Source of the DNA: Armatimonadota bacterium
GTDB taxonomy: Bacteria > Armatimonadota > Fimbriimonadia > Fimbriimonadales > Fimbriimonadaceae
NCBI GenBank assembly: GCA_003516955.1
Contig: DPBN01000221.1
Span: 1 to 5,257, forward strand
Length of the DNA: 5,257 bases
Direction: 5' to 3'
Positions 1-5,257 of the stretch are shown piece by piece (within the stretch, counting starts at the first letter, position 1; the number at the start of each line of letters is the position of its first letter). Below the pieces are notes generated by a model. It saw nothing but the letters and a program-made list of their open reading frames with translations. It made no database searches and was not told the DNA's origin. A program made the translations under genes and the position numbers.

Positions 1-97
1 CGACCGGGCTGCGCAACACCAGACCCGGCTCCAGGTTGTCGACGGTCAAGCCCGCGGGAGCGGCCGCGAGCGCCAAGGCGGCGACGAGCATCGGCAT
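1..97 (-). CDS. Partial protein with hydrophobic N-terminal leader, truncated by window edge
   Basis: This is the first 32 codons of a gene that runs off the left edge. The protein begins MPMLVAALALAAAPAG and continues LTVDNLEPGLVLRSPV. The first 16 residues are hydrophobic and Ala-rich with an AxA-like end, which suggests an export signal, although the usual basic residues at the N-terminus are absent. An in-frame TAG at 109-107 means translation must begin at ATG 97 or at the second ATG at 91. The gene lies 28 bp downstream of the FecCD permease stop on the same strand, so an uptake-related exported partner such as a binding protein or receptor is possible. However, the visible residues match no family I recognise, and it does not look like the start of an ABC ATPase. 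The coding call is moderately secure and the function is unknown. Confidence 0.55.
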   Translation of the reverse strand, partial: MPMLVAALALAAAPAGLTVDNLEPGLVLRSPV

Positions 98-109
98 GGA
101 CGCAGTCTA
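98..109 (-). promoter_or_regulatory. Putative -10 element for leaderless start of the left-edge gene
   Basis: Read on the minus strand, TAGACT (109-104) fits the TANNNT -10 pattern. It is followed by six bases, GCGTCC, and then ATG at 97. That spacing would put the transcription start at or next to the A of the ATG. No Shine-Dalgarno sequence is visible between the permease stop and this ATG. No clear -35 box was found. The call rests mainly on the matching arrangement at the two starts near 1142 and 1178; alone it would be weak, because a TANNNT match can occur by chance. Confidence 0.35.
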
Positions 110-125
110 ACTCATGCCCGGGCGG

Positions 126-1142
126 TCAGTCGCGCCTGCGCATCAGCACCAGCAGGAACGGCGCGCCAACCAGCGCGGTGACGATGCCCACCGGAATCTC
201 GGCTCCCGGCACCGCGCGCTGGGCCGCGATGTCGGCCAGCAGAAGCAGCGTTGCGCCCGTGAGCCCGGATCCGGGCAGGGAGAACCGCCAATCAACCCCC
301 ACCAGCCGCCGGCCGATGTGCGGCGCCACCAGTCCGAGGAAGCCGATGATCCCGGTCGCCCCGACGGCGCCTGCGGCCATGGCGGTGCCCGTCACCAGCA
401 CGCGCCGCTTCAGGCGGCCGGTGTGCACCCCCAGCCGCTGGGCGGTCTCCTCGCCGATCGCGAAGGCGTTCAGCCGCTTGCTCTCGCCCACCAGCACCAC
501 GGAACCCACGGCGAGCAGCACGGCCAGGATGGCTACCCGGTTCCAATACATCGGCGTGGTGCTTCCCAGCAGCCAGCGCAGAACCTGGTTGGTGTCCTCG
601 CCCGCGGCCAGCAGCACCAGCGACAGCACCGCCGAGAGCAATGAGCCCACCACGACCCCGGAGAGCAGCAGCGTCTGCACCTGCACCACGCCCCGGCGCT
701 TGGCCAAGCCGAACACCAGCGCCAGCGCCAGCAGGCCGGTGACGAACGCCGACAGAACCGTCCCCAGGCCCGCGGCCCAGGCCCCGAACCCGAGCACCAG
801 CGCAAAGGCCCCGCCCACGGCGGCGCCGCTCGACACGCCCACGATGTACGGCTCCGCCAGCGGGTTGCGAAACAGGGCCTGAAACGCCGAGCCAACCATC
901 CCCAGCAGGGCGCCCACCAACGCGCAACCCGTCGCCCGTGGAAGACGGATGCGCCACACGACGGCGTTCGCGCCGCCCTCGCCCCGGTCGCCGCTCAGAA
1001 TCTCGCGCAGCACGTCCCACGGGGCCAGGCGCATGGAACTGCCCAGGCCGATGTGCGCCAACAGCGCCAGCGCGAGCGCCAGCGTCAGCCAAGCCAGCGG
1101 CCGCCAGGGGAAGCGTCGGGGCGACGGCGGAGCGTCTGCCAC
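126..1142 (-). CDS. FecCD/BtuC-family ABC transporter permease (iron-siderophore or cobalamin type)
   Basis: This is an inner-membrane permease of the FecCD family. Such proteins form the dimeric channel of type II ABC importers, which take up ferric siderophores, haem or vitamin B12 using a periplasmic binding protein and an ATPase. The 338 residues match the usual family length, and the protein is hydrophobic throughout, consistent with about ten membrane helices. Family landmarks appear in order: WRIRLPR (63-69), NPLAEPYIVGVSSGAAVG (93-110), LRWLLGS (188-194), the ATPase-coupling stretch GEETAQRLGV (230-239), GFLGLVAPHIGRRLVG (267-282) and IPVGIVTALVGAPF (316-329). The start is GTG at 1142, since the next in-frame ATG (residue 37) would remove the first membrane helix. 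No ATPase or recognisable binding protein is visible in the window, so the substrate cannot be assigned. The gene is divergent from the aminotransferase and is followed after 28 bp by the left-edge gene. Confidence 0.95.
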   Translation of the reverse strand: MADAPPSPRRFPWRPLAWLTLALALALLAHIGLGSSMRLAPWDVLREILSGDRGEGGANAVVWRIRLPRATGCALVGALLGMVGSAFQALFRNPLAEPYIVGVSSGAAVGGAFALVLGFGAWAAGLGTVLSAFVTGLLALALVFGLAKRRGVVQVQTLLLSGVVVGSLLSAVLSLVLLAAGEDTNQVLRWLLGSTTPMYWNRVAILAVLLAVGSVVLVGESKRLNAFAIGEETAQRLGVHTGRLKRRVLVTGTAMAAGAVGATGIIGFLGLVAPHIGRRLVGVDWRFSLPGSGLTGATLLLLADIAAQRAVPGAEIPVGIVTALVGAPFLLVLMRRRD

Positions 1143-1155
1143 TCCGCCGATTATA
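1143..1155 (-). promoter_or_regulatory. Consensus -10 (TATAAT) for apparently leaderless permease gene
   Basis: On the minus strand a perfect TATAAT lies at 1155-1150, then seven bases CGGCGGA, then the GTG start at 1142. The distance places the predicted transcription start at or within a base or two of the start codon, leaving no room for a leader or a functional Shine-Dalgarno. The purine-rich GGCGGA directly abuts the GTG and is too close to act as one. A good -35 box is not apparent: the 17-bp-spaced hexamer is CGCCGG. In such GC-rich sequence an exact TATAAT at this spacing is unlikely to be accidental. Confidence 0.6.
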
Positions 1156-1165
1156 GCCTCGCGGG

Positions 1166-1177
1166 TATCCTTCCGGC
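1166..1177 (+). promoter_or_regulatory. Putative -10 (TATCCT) for leaderless aminotransferase-RNase III operon
   Basis: TATCCT at 1166-1171 fits the TANNNT -10 pattern. It is followed by TCCGGC and then the GTG start at 1178. As at the opposite gene, the expected transcription start would coincide with the start codon, and there is no Shine-Dalgarno sequence upstream. No convincing -35 hexamer is present (TCCGCC at 17 bp spacing). This -10 lies only 10 bp from the oppositely oriented TATAAT, so two polymerases could hardly bind at once and the divergent transcripts may compete. The promoter function is inferred. Confidence 0.45.
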
Positions 1178-2365
1178 GTGAATCGATCGTCCCTGTCTGC
1201 CCGTGCCGCGGCGCTGAAGCCCTCGCCCACGCTCTCGATCACGGCCAAGGCGCGCGCGATGAAGGCGCAGGGGATCGACGTGCTCAGCTTCGCGGCCGGC
1301 GAGCCGGATTTCAACACGCCCGAGCCGATCTGCCGCGCCGCCACCGAGGCTCTGCAGGCCGGTTTCACCAAGTACACCGCCAGCAGCGGAACCCCCGAGC
1401 TGAAGGAGGCGATCTGCGCCAAGCTGCTCCGCGAGAACGGGCTCCGCTACGAGCCGGCGCAGATCGTGGCCTCGTGCGGCGCGAAGCACTCGCTCTACAA
1501 CGCGCTGATGGTGCTGCTCGATCCCGGCGACGAGGTGCTGCTGTTCGCTCCCTACTGGATGACCTACGCCGAGCAGATCGCCCTGGCCGGAGGCGTGCCC
1601 GTGGTGGTCCGCACCAGCGGCGACGAGGGCTTCGTGCCGGACCTGGAGGCCGTCGCCGCGGCGATCACCCCCCGCACCCGGGCGATCCTCCTCAACAGCC
1701 CCAGCAACCCGACGGGCGCCGTGTTCCCCCGCCGCGTCGTCGAGGGCCTCGCTGAGCTCGCCCTGCGCCACGACCTGTGGATCGTGAGCGACGAGATCTA
1801 CGAGCGCCTGGTGTACGGCGTGCGCGCGGTCAGCCCCGCCTCGCTCTCCCAAGAGGTCTACGACCGGACGGTCACGATCAACGGGTGCAGCAAGAGCTAC
1901 GCGATGACCGGCTGGCGGATCGGATTCGCCGCGGCGCCCAAGGCGGTTGCGGCGGCGATGTCGAACTTCCAAGACCAGGTGACCAGCAACCCGACGTCGT
2001 TCGCGCAGAAGGGCGCCGTCGCGGCGTTCAGCCTGCCGGAGGAGGCCGTGGAGACCATGCGCGCGGAGTTCGAGGCGCGGCGGGACCTGATCGTGGGCCT
2101 GTTGCGGCAGATTCCCGGCCTGAAGGTGCCCAAGCCCGACGGCGCCTTCTACGCGTTCCCCGACGTGACCGCCTACCTGGGAGGGCGCATCCCGAACGAC
2201 GCCGCGTTGTGCGAGCTCCTGCTCGAGGAGGCGCGCGTGGCGACCGTCCCCGGCTCGGTGTTCGAAGGTCCGGGGCACCTGCGGCTGAGCTACGCGACCG
2301 GACGCAAAGACATCGAGGAGGGCGTGGCCCGCATCGCCGAGGCCCTGGCGAAGATCGCCCCATGA
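1178..2365 (+). CDS. Class I PLP-dependent aminotransferase, aspartate aminotransferase-like
   Basis: This is a cytoplasmic fold-type I aminotransferase of 395 residues. It transfers amino groups between aspartate (or a related amino acid) and 2-oxoglutarate. The PLP-binding lysine is K239 in CSKSYAMTGWRIGF, with R247 as the phosphate-binding arginine. Other active-site landmarks are Y66 in FTKYTASSGTPEL, GAK at 101-103, W127 in APYW, N177 in SNPTG, D205 and Y208 in SDEIY, and the substrate-carboxylate arginine R369 in GHLRLSYAT. The opening AALKPSPTLSITAKARAMKAQG is typical of the bacterial and archaeal I-beta aspartate aminotransferase group, some of which also use prephenate, so that activity is possible. 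GTG 1178 is the only start between an in-frame TAG at 1154-1156 and the conserved N-terminus. Its stop overlaps the RNase III start, so the two are co-transcribed. Exact substrate preference is not shown by the sequence. Confidence 0.93.
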   Translation: MNRSSLSARAAALKPSPTLSITAKARAMKAQGIDVLSFAAGEPDFNTPEPICRAATEALQAGFTKYTASSGTPELKEAICAKLLRENGLRYEPAQIVASCGAKHSLYNALMVLLDPGDEVLLFAPYWMTYAEQIALAGGVPVVVRTSGDEGFVPDLEAVAAAITPRTRAILLNSPSNPTGAVFPRRVVEGLAELALRHDLWIVSDEIYERLVYGVRAVSPASLSQEVYDRTVTINGCSKSYAMTGWRIGFAAAPKAVAAAMSNFQDQVTSNPTSFAQKGAVAAFSLPEEAVETMRAEFEARRDLIVGLLRQIPGLKVPKPDGAFYAFPDVTAYLGGRIPNDAALCELLLEEARVATVPGSVFEGPGHLRLSYATGRKDIEEGVARIAEALAKIAP

Positions 2366-3069
2366 TCCCCAAGTCCGTTCCGCTGCGCGACGAGAGGCTC
2401 TTCCGGCTGGCGATGCGCCACCGGTCCGCGGCGGAGGATTCGGTCGCGGACAGCTACGAGCGGTTGGAGTTCTTCGGCGATTCCGTGCTCGGTCTGGTCG
2501 TGGCGCAGTACCTCTACGAGAACCACCCGGACTGGGACCAGGGGATGCTCAGCAAGGCCAAGTCGAGCGTGGTGCAGGAGGCTCCGCTGGCGGAGCGGGC
2601 GCTGGCCCTCGGCTTCGACAAGACGCTCGAGCTGAGTCCTGGCGAGGAGGCCACGGGCGGCCGTCGCCGACCGTCGATCCTGGCCGACGTGTTCGAAGCC
2701 GTGATCGGAGCGATCTACCTCGAGTCGGGCCTCGAGGTGGCCCGGTGGTTCGTGCTGGAGCAGCTCGACCCCTATCTGAGCCACGTCGACACCGGGGACG
2801 TGAACCCTTACGACTTCAAGTCCAAGCTGCAAGAGGTCGTGCAGGCCACCTGGCAGCAAACCCCCGTGTACAAGGTGGTCTCGGAGTCGGGAACGGCGCA
2901 CGACCGCCGCTTCCACGTGCAGGTCTTCGTCAGCAGGGAAGCCCTGGGAGACGGCTGGGGGCGCTCCAAGAAGGAGGCCGAGCAGCAGGCCGCCAAGGAC
3001 GCGCTGGAGCTGATCGAGGGTTCGAGGCGGGCGCGCGAGTTCGCCGAGAAGGACCTCGAGTTGGACTAA
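2362..3069 (+). CDS. rnc: Ribonuclease III
   Basis: RNase III is a double-strand-specific endoribonuclease that acts as a homodimer in rRNA, mRNA and structured RNA processing. The 235 residues hold an N-terminal nuclease domain and a C-terminal dsRNA-binding domain. The signature ERLEFFGDSVL (33-43) supplies E33, E36 and D40. DVFEAVIGAIYLESG (109-123) supplies D109 and E112, so all the metal-binding acids known from E. coli are present with the same 69-residue spacing. The dsRNA-binding domain spans about 149-218, from NPYDFKSKLQEVVQ to RSKKEAEQQAAKDALELI. ATG 2362 overlaps the aminotransferase stop as ATGA, implying translational coupling; a Shine-Dalgarno is weak at best. The frame stays open upstream inside the aminotransferase, but those codons encode nothing RNase III-like. 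The region before HRS (20-22) is several residues shorter than in E. coli, so the usual first helix is missing or reduced. Confidence 0.95.
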   Translation: MIPKSVPLRDERLFRLAMRHRSAAEDSVADSYERLEFFGDSVLGLVVAQYLYENHPDWDQGMLSKAKSSVVQEAPLAERALALGFDKTLELSPGEEATGGRRRPSILADVFEAVIGAIYLESGLEVARWFVLEQLDPYLSHVDTGDVNPYDFKSKLQEVVQATWQQTPVYKVVSESGTAHDRRFHVQVFVSREALGDGWGRSKKEAEQQAAKDALELIEGSRRAREFAEKDLELD

Positions 3070-3073
3070 GGGC

Positions 3074-3094
3074 CCACGCATCCTTGCGGGGTTT
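3074..3094 (+). other. Weak hairpin just after rnc
   Basis: Five bases past the RNase III stop, 3074-3080 can pair with 3085-3091 around a TCCT loop. This gives four pairs, one A-G mismatch and two more pairs, followed by TTT at 3092-3094. It could be a weak terminator or a processing site, but the stem is short and the T-run minimal. The rest of the 85 bp gap up to the next start contains a TTGCGG direct repeat (3084-3089 and 3093-3098) and no convincing promoter. Confidence 0.2.
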
Positions 3095-3137
3095 GCGGCT
3101 CCCGACGAACACGGGCCTCGGATGGCCTGTCCCATGC

Positions 3138-3143
3138 AGGGAG
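3138..3143 (+). promoter_or_regulatory. Shine-Dalgarno-like AGGGAG that decides the PEP-CTERM gene start
   Basis: AGGGAG lies 11 nt before ATG 3155. The two earlier in-frame ATGs (3122 and 3134) have no purine-rich stretch at a useful distance, and they would put a non-signal-like stretch (MACPMQGVLSS) ahead of the basic start MRRIVLALLVLF. The spacing is on the long side, but this site and the signal-peptide layout together favour 3155. Unlike the three starts at the left end, no TANNNT hexamer sits 6-7 nt upstream. Confidence 0.5.
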
Positions 3144-3154
3144 TGCTCTCAAGC

Positions 3155-3940
3155 ATGCGCAGAATCGTCCTCGCCCTGCTCGTCCTGTTCGCCGCGGCCT
3201 CGCTGGAGGCCCGGCCGGATCGGAACGCCTTCCTCAACCGGCGCGCCGATTCCATTCAGGACGTCGTCCGGCAGGTGCAGACCGACGCCTCCGTGCGCGA
3301 CCGGTTCGTGCGGCACTATGCGATGAGCGCCCCCGAGGTGGTGGCGTTCCTGCGCACGCTGAGGCCGGCGCGCCTGCAGTCCGACGGCCTGTTCGAGATC
3401 TACAGCGTCCCGCCCGACGGCCGCATCAAGGGCCGGCTGGCGAGGCTGAAGAAGGGCACCGGAGTGTACGTCGACCCGCAGGGCACGCCGCAGCTCGTGG
3501 CGCTGTGCGCGAACCCGCTCTCGCGCGGCCCGCGGAAGGCCGAGGTTCTGAACCCGCAGGCGGACGGCCTGTGGTCCGCACCCAAGGAGGATCTCCTGGC
3601 CCTGCAGGACGATCCGGCGGAGCCGGTCGCCGAGTGGACGCTCGCCGACTACACCGAGCCTGGCCTGCCTGAGTACTCGGGCGAGTTAACCACGAACACG
3701 CCGGACACGGTGATCCTGCCCGAGGTCCCCGCGCCCGGTGGCGGCCCGACGGTGGTCCCGCTCGGGACGGGAGGACCGGGCCTCGGCTGGTTGCCCGGCC
3801 TCGGGATTCCACCTTTGCTCGGTGGGGGCGGCGGAAAGGGAGGCACGTCCTTCCCGCCCGAGGCCGTTCCGGAGCCGGCGACGCTGGTCCTGGCGTTCGG
3901 CGCGTTCGCAGCCGCGCTTCTGCGACGCCGCCGCTCCTGA
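3155..3940 (+). CDS. PEP-CTERM sorting domain protein, function unknown
   Basis: This is an exported protein of 261 residues, counted from ATG 3155; an upstream ATG at 3122 would add 11. A signal peptide (MRRIVLALLVLFAAASLEA, cleavage near residue 19) leads the chain. The C-terminus has the complete PEP-CTERM arrangement: VPEPAT (238-243), a 13-residue hydrophobic segment (244-256) and a final RRRRS (257-261). By family knowledge this tripartite tail is recognised and cleaved by an exosortase during export to the cell surface. Between the two ends is a soluble region (about 20-185), then a Gly/Pro-rich linker (about 190-236) that may be flexible. The segment GTGVYVDPQGTPQLVALCANPL (101-122), in two parts GTGVYVDPQGTP and QLVALCANPL, contains the only mature-region cysteine, C118, next to an NP pair. 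From memory a similar pattern occurs in Armatimonadota PEP-CTERM proteins, but I cannot check this. No exosortase gene is in the window. The specific role is unknown. Confidence 0.88.
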   Translation: MRRIVLALLVLFAAASLEARPDRNAFLNRRADSIQDVVRQVQTDASVRDRFVRHYAMSAPEVVAFLRTLRPARLQSDGLFEIYSVPPDGRIKGRLARLKKGTGVYVDPQGTPQLVALCANPLSRGPRKAEVLNPQADGLWSAPKEDLLALQDDPAEPVAEWTLADYTEPGLPEYSGELTTNTPDTVILPEVPAPGGGPTVVPLGTGGPGLGWLPGLGIPPLLGGGGGKGGTSFPPEAVPEPATLVLAFGAFAAALLRRRRS

Positions 3941-3952
3941 AGGAGCGCGGCG
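3926..3952. terminator. Candidate bidirectional hairpin between convergent genes
   Basis: The left arm 3926-3937 pairs with the right arm 3942-3952: six pairs next to the loop, a single bulged C at 3931, then five more pairs, ten of the eleven being G-C. The loop is TGAA (3938-3941) and contains the TGA stop of the PEP-CTERM gene. On the other strand the hairpin begins 10 nt after the rmuC stop. The position fits a shared terminator for both converging transcripts. There is no T-run on either side, so it is not a standard intrinsic terminator; it could instead block read-through or protect RNA ends. Confidence 0.5.
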
Positions 3953-3962
3953 CGGCAGGCGC

Positions 3963-5257
3963 TCACATCGTCTCGGGGTCTTCGTCCTCCGCCTCAGCGA
4001 GGCTCAAGAGGTCCTGGAAGTCCTCCTCAGATTCGAGGGAGGCGTCCGCAGTGGGCAGGGCCGGCTTGTCGAACTCCTGGGCCGAGAGACGGCGCGTCTG
4101 GTGCTCCAGCGGCTGGATCTCGATCTCCTTGGCCTGGTCGCCCCGCAGCTCCCGGATCTTGCGCGCCGACGGCAGCACGCGAGTCTCGAGCGTGCCCACC
4201 GCCGCGTTGTAGTGGTCGACGGCCGAATCCAGGCTCCTTCCCAGCTTGGAGAAGTGCTCGCCGAGCTTGGCCACGCGCTGGTAGAGCTCCTTGCCGGCCT
4301 CGGCGATCTTCTGCGCGTTCTCGGCCAGCTGCTGGCTCTGCCAGCCGAAGCTCACCGCACGCAGAAGACTGATCAGCGTCATCGGCGTGGCCAGCAGGAC
4401 CTTGCGATCCACGCCGAGCTCCACCAGCGACGGATCCTGCTCGAGGGCGGCGCCCAGGATCGGCTCGCTCGGGAGGAACAGCACCACGAAGTCCACGGCG
4501 CCGACCTGCTCCCAGTACCGCTTGTCGGAGAGCTTCTGAATGTGGTCCCGCACGTGGCGGGCGTGCGCCTTCAGCCTCTCCGCCTTCGAGTCCTCGTCCT
4601 GCGCCTCGATGGCCTCCAGGTAGGCGGCGAGCGGCACCTTGCTGTCGACCACCACCTTGCGGCCGTTGGGCATATGCACCACCATGTCCGGCCGCAGGCC
4701 CTCGCCGGTGGTGGACTGCTCCTCGAAGTCGCAGTAGTTCACCATGCCGGCCAGCTCGACCACGCGGCGCAGCTGGATCTCGCCCCACCGACCGCGCTGC
4801 TGCGGGGCGCGCAGGGCCTTGACTAGGTTGCTGGCCTCCCTCTGCAGCATCTGGTTCTGGTTCGCGAGCTGCTCGACCTGCTGGTGGAGCTTGGCGTAGG
4901 CCTCGGTGCGCCGCGTCTCCAGCTCGCGGTTGTGGTCCTCCAGCTTCTTCAGCTGCTCCTGCACCGGCTTGACCAGCTCGCCGACCTGCTGAACGGGCTT
5001 CTGCAGGTTCTCGTTGGCCAGCTGCAGGAAGAGCTTGGAGTTCTCGCCCAGCGCCTCCTGCGCGATCTTGGCGAACTCCTGCGACCACTTCTCCCTGATC
5101 TTCTGGAACTCCGCGATCTGCTCCTGGAGGCTCCGCTCGCGCTCGCCCATCTGGGCCTCGAGAGCCTGGTGCTTGGCGGTGAGCGTGCGGAACTCCTCGC
5201 GCAGCGTCTCGAGCTCGGACTGCATCCGCTGGGCCTGCTCCTCGGCGGCCTTGGCCC
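3963..5257 (-). CDS. rmuC: RmuC family DNA recombination protein, 5' end cut by window edge
   Basis: RmuC proteins are proposed DNA-maintenance factors; in E. coli, loss of RmuC raises inversion frequency at short inverted repeats. About 430 codons are visible, with the stop at 3963-3965. Residue numbers here count from ATG 5225, but the frame stays open to the edge and encodes AKAAEEQAQR just before that Met, a continuing coiled coil. The true start, and any N-terminal membrane anchor, therefore probably lie beyond the window. Residues 1-130 are a long Glu/Gln/Lys-rich coiled coil. The conserved RmuC domain follows at about 131-360, with RGRWGEIQLRRVVE (144-157), RPDMVVHMPNGRK plus VVVDSKVPLAAY (178-202), FVVLFLPSEPI (246-256) and LATPMTLISLLRAVSFGWQ (278-296). 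D180, D194 and K196 match the PD-(D/E)XK nuclease-like pattern proposed for this family. The last 26 residues are strongly acidic. The gene converges on the PEP-CTERM gene with a 22 bp gap. Confidence 0.93.
   Translation of the reverse strand, partial: AKAAEEQAQRMQSELETLREEFRTLTAKHQALEAQMGERERSLQEQIAEFQKIREKWSQEFAKIAQEALGENSKLFLQLANENLQKPVQQVGELVKPVQEQLKKLEDHNRELETRRTEAYAKLHQQVEQLANQNQMLQREASNLVKALRAPQQRGRWGEIQLRRVVELAGMVNYCDFEEQSTTGEGLRPDMVVHMPNGRKVVVDSKVPLAAYLEAIEAQDEDSKAERLKAHARHVRDHIQKLSDKRYWEQVGAVDFVVLFLPSEPILGAALEQDPSLVELGVDRKVLLATPMTLISLLRAVSFGWQSQQLAENAQKIAEAGKELYQRVAKLGEHFSKLGRSLDSAVDHYNAAVGTLETRVLPSARKIRELRGDQAKEIEIQPLEHQTRRLSAQEFDKPALPTADASLESEEDFQDLLSLAEAEDEDPETM

Noticed and set aside
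949..1755. Long plus-strand open frame crossing the permease, the divergent spacer and the aminotransferase start
   Set aside because: It runs through two strongly supported genes in other frames, its product is Arg/Ala/Gly-rich with no domain, and such shadows are expected at this GC content.
1151..2278. Long minus-strand frame opposite the aminotransferase
   Set aside because: It is rich in His, Arg, Gly and Leu with no recognisable motif; it mirrors the codon bias of the real gene on the other strand.
1777..2361. Upstream in-frame extension of RNase III inside the aminotransferase gene
   Set aside because: The encoded residues are low-complexity Arg/Gly/Ala sequence with no RNase III similarity, while ATG 2362 directly precedes recognisable RNase III sequence and forms a typical ATGA overlap.
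3084..3098. TTGCGG direct repeat as a possible -35 or operator
   Set aside because: There are only two 6-bp copies in GC-rich sequence, with no matching -10 at a suitable distance (the best, TCGGAT, is poor).
2290..3255. Long minus-strand frame opposite RNase III and the following gap
   Set aside because: RNase III motifs on the plus strand are unambiguous, and the antisense product shows no domain or plausible start signal.
3738..4826. Long plus-strand frame opposite rmuC
   Set aside because: It is antisense to a well-conserved RmuC domain; its product is rich in Leu, His, Arg and Val in the way typical of the complement of a Glu/Gln/Lys coiled-coil gene.
4860..5225. RmuC coiled-coil region as a separate SMC-like or repeat protein
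   Set aside because: It is in the same uninterrupted frame as the RmuC domain, and an N-terminal coiled coil is normal for this family.
1..5257. Defence system, mobile element, CRISPR array or novel multi-gene system
   Set aside because: No repeat-spacer pattern, transposase, integrase, terminal inverted repeats or toxin-antitoxin pair is visible, and five of the six genes belong to known families in an ordinary chromosomal setting.

Overview
The window is strongly GC-rich (about two thirds G+C by eye, with G or C in most third codon positions) and nearly all coding. It carries six protein genes: four complete and two cut by the window edges. The mix is a FecCD/BtuC-type metal-chelate permease, a PLP aminotransferase, RNase III, a PEP-CTERM sorted surface or exported protein, and RmuC. 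PEP-CTERM signals occur in diderm bacteria with an exosortase, so a GC-rich environmental Gram-negative-type lineage is likely (Armatimonadota, Acidobacteriota, Planctomycetota, Verrucomicrobiota or similar). The taxon cannot be fixed from this sequence.

Layout. On the minus strand from 1142 leftwards lies a FecCD-family permease (126-1142). It is followed by the first 32 codons of another protein with a hydrophobic leader (1-97), cut by the left edge. Facing away from the permease, with only 35 bp between the two start codons, is a plus-strand aminotransferase (1178-2365). It overlaps RNase III (2362-3069) by an ATGA, so those two genes form a translationally coupled pair. After an 85 bp gap comes a PEP-CTERM protein (most likely 3155-3940). 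It converges on a minus-strand rmuC (3963-5257) that runs off the right edge. The 22 bp between these convergent genes is part of an 11-bp-stem hairpin whose loop contains the PEP-CTERM gene's stop codon.

Functionally this is mostly housekeeping: nutrient uptake, amino-acid metabolism, RNA processing and a DNA-maintenance factor, plus one lineage-type surface protein. I see no defence island, mobile element, CRISPR array, tRNA or rRNA.

The most interesting signal is regulatory. All three starts that could have their own promoter at the left end (97 minus, 1142 minus, 1178 plus) have a TANNNT -10-like hexamer ending only 6 or 7 nt before the start codon, and none has a Shine-Dalgarno sequence. 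This is the arrangement expected for leaderless mRNAs. It would pack two opposed promoters into the 35 bp between the divergent genes. In contrast, the PEP-CTERM gene has a Shine-Dalgarno-like AGGGAG and no such hexamer.
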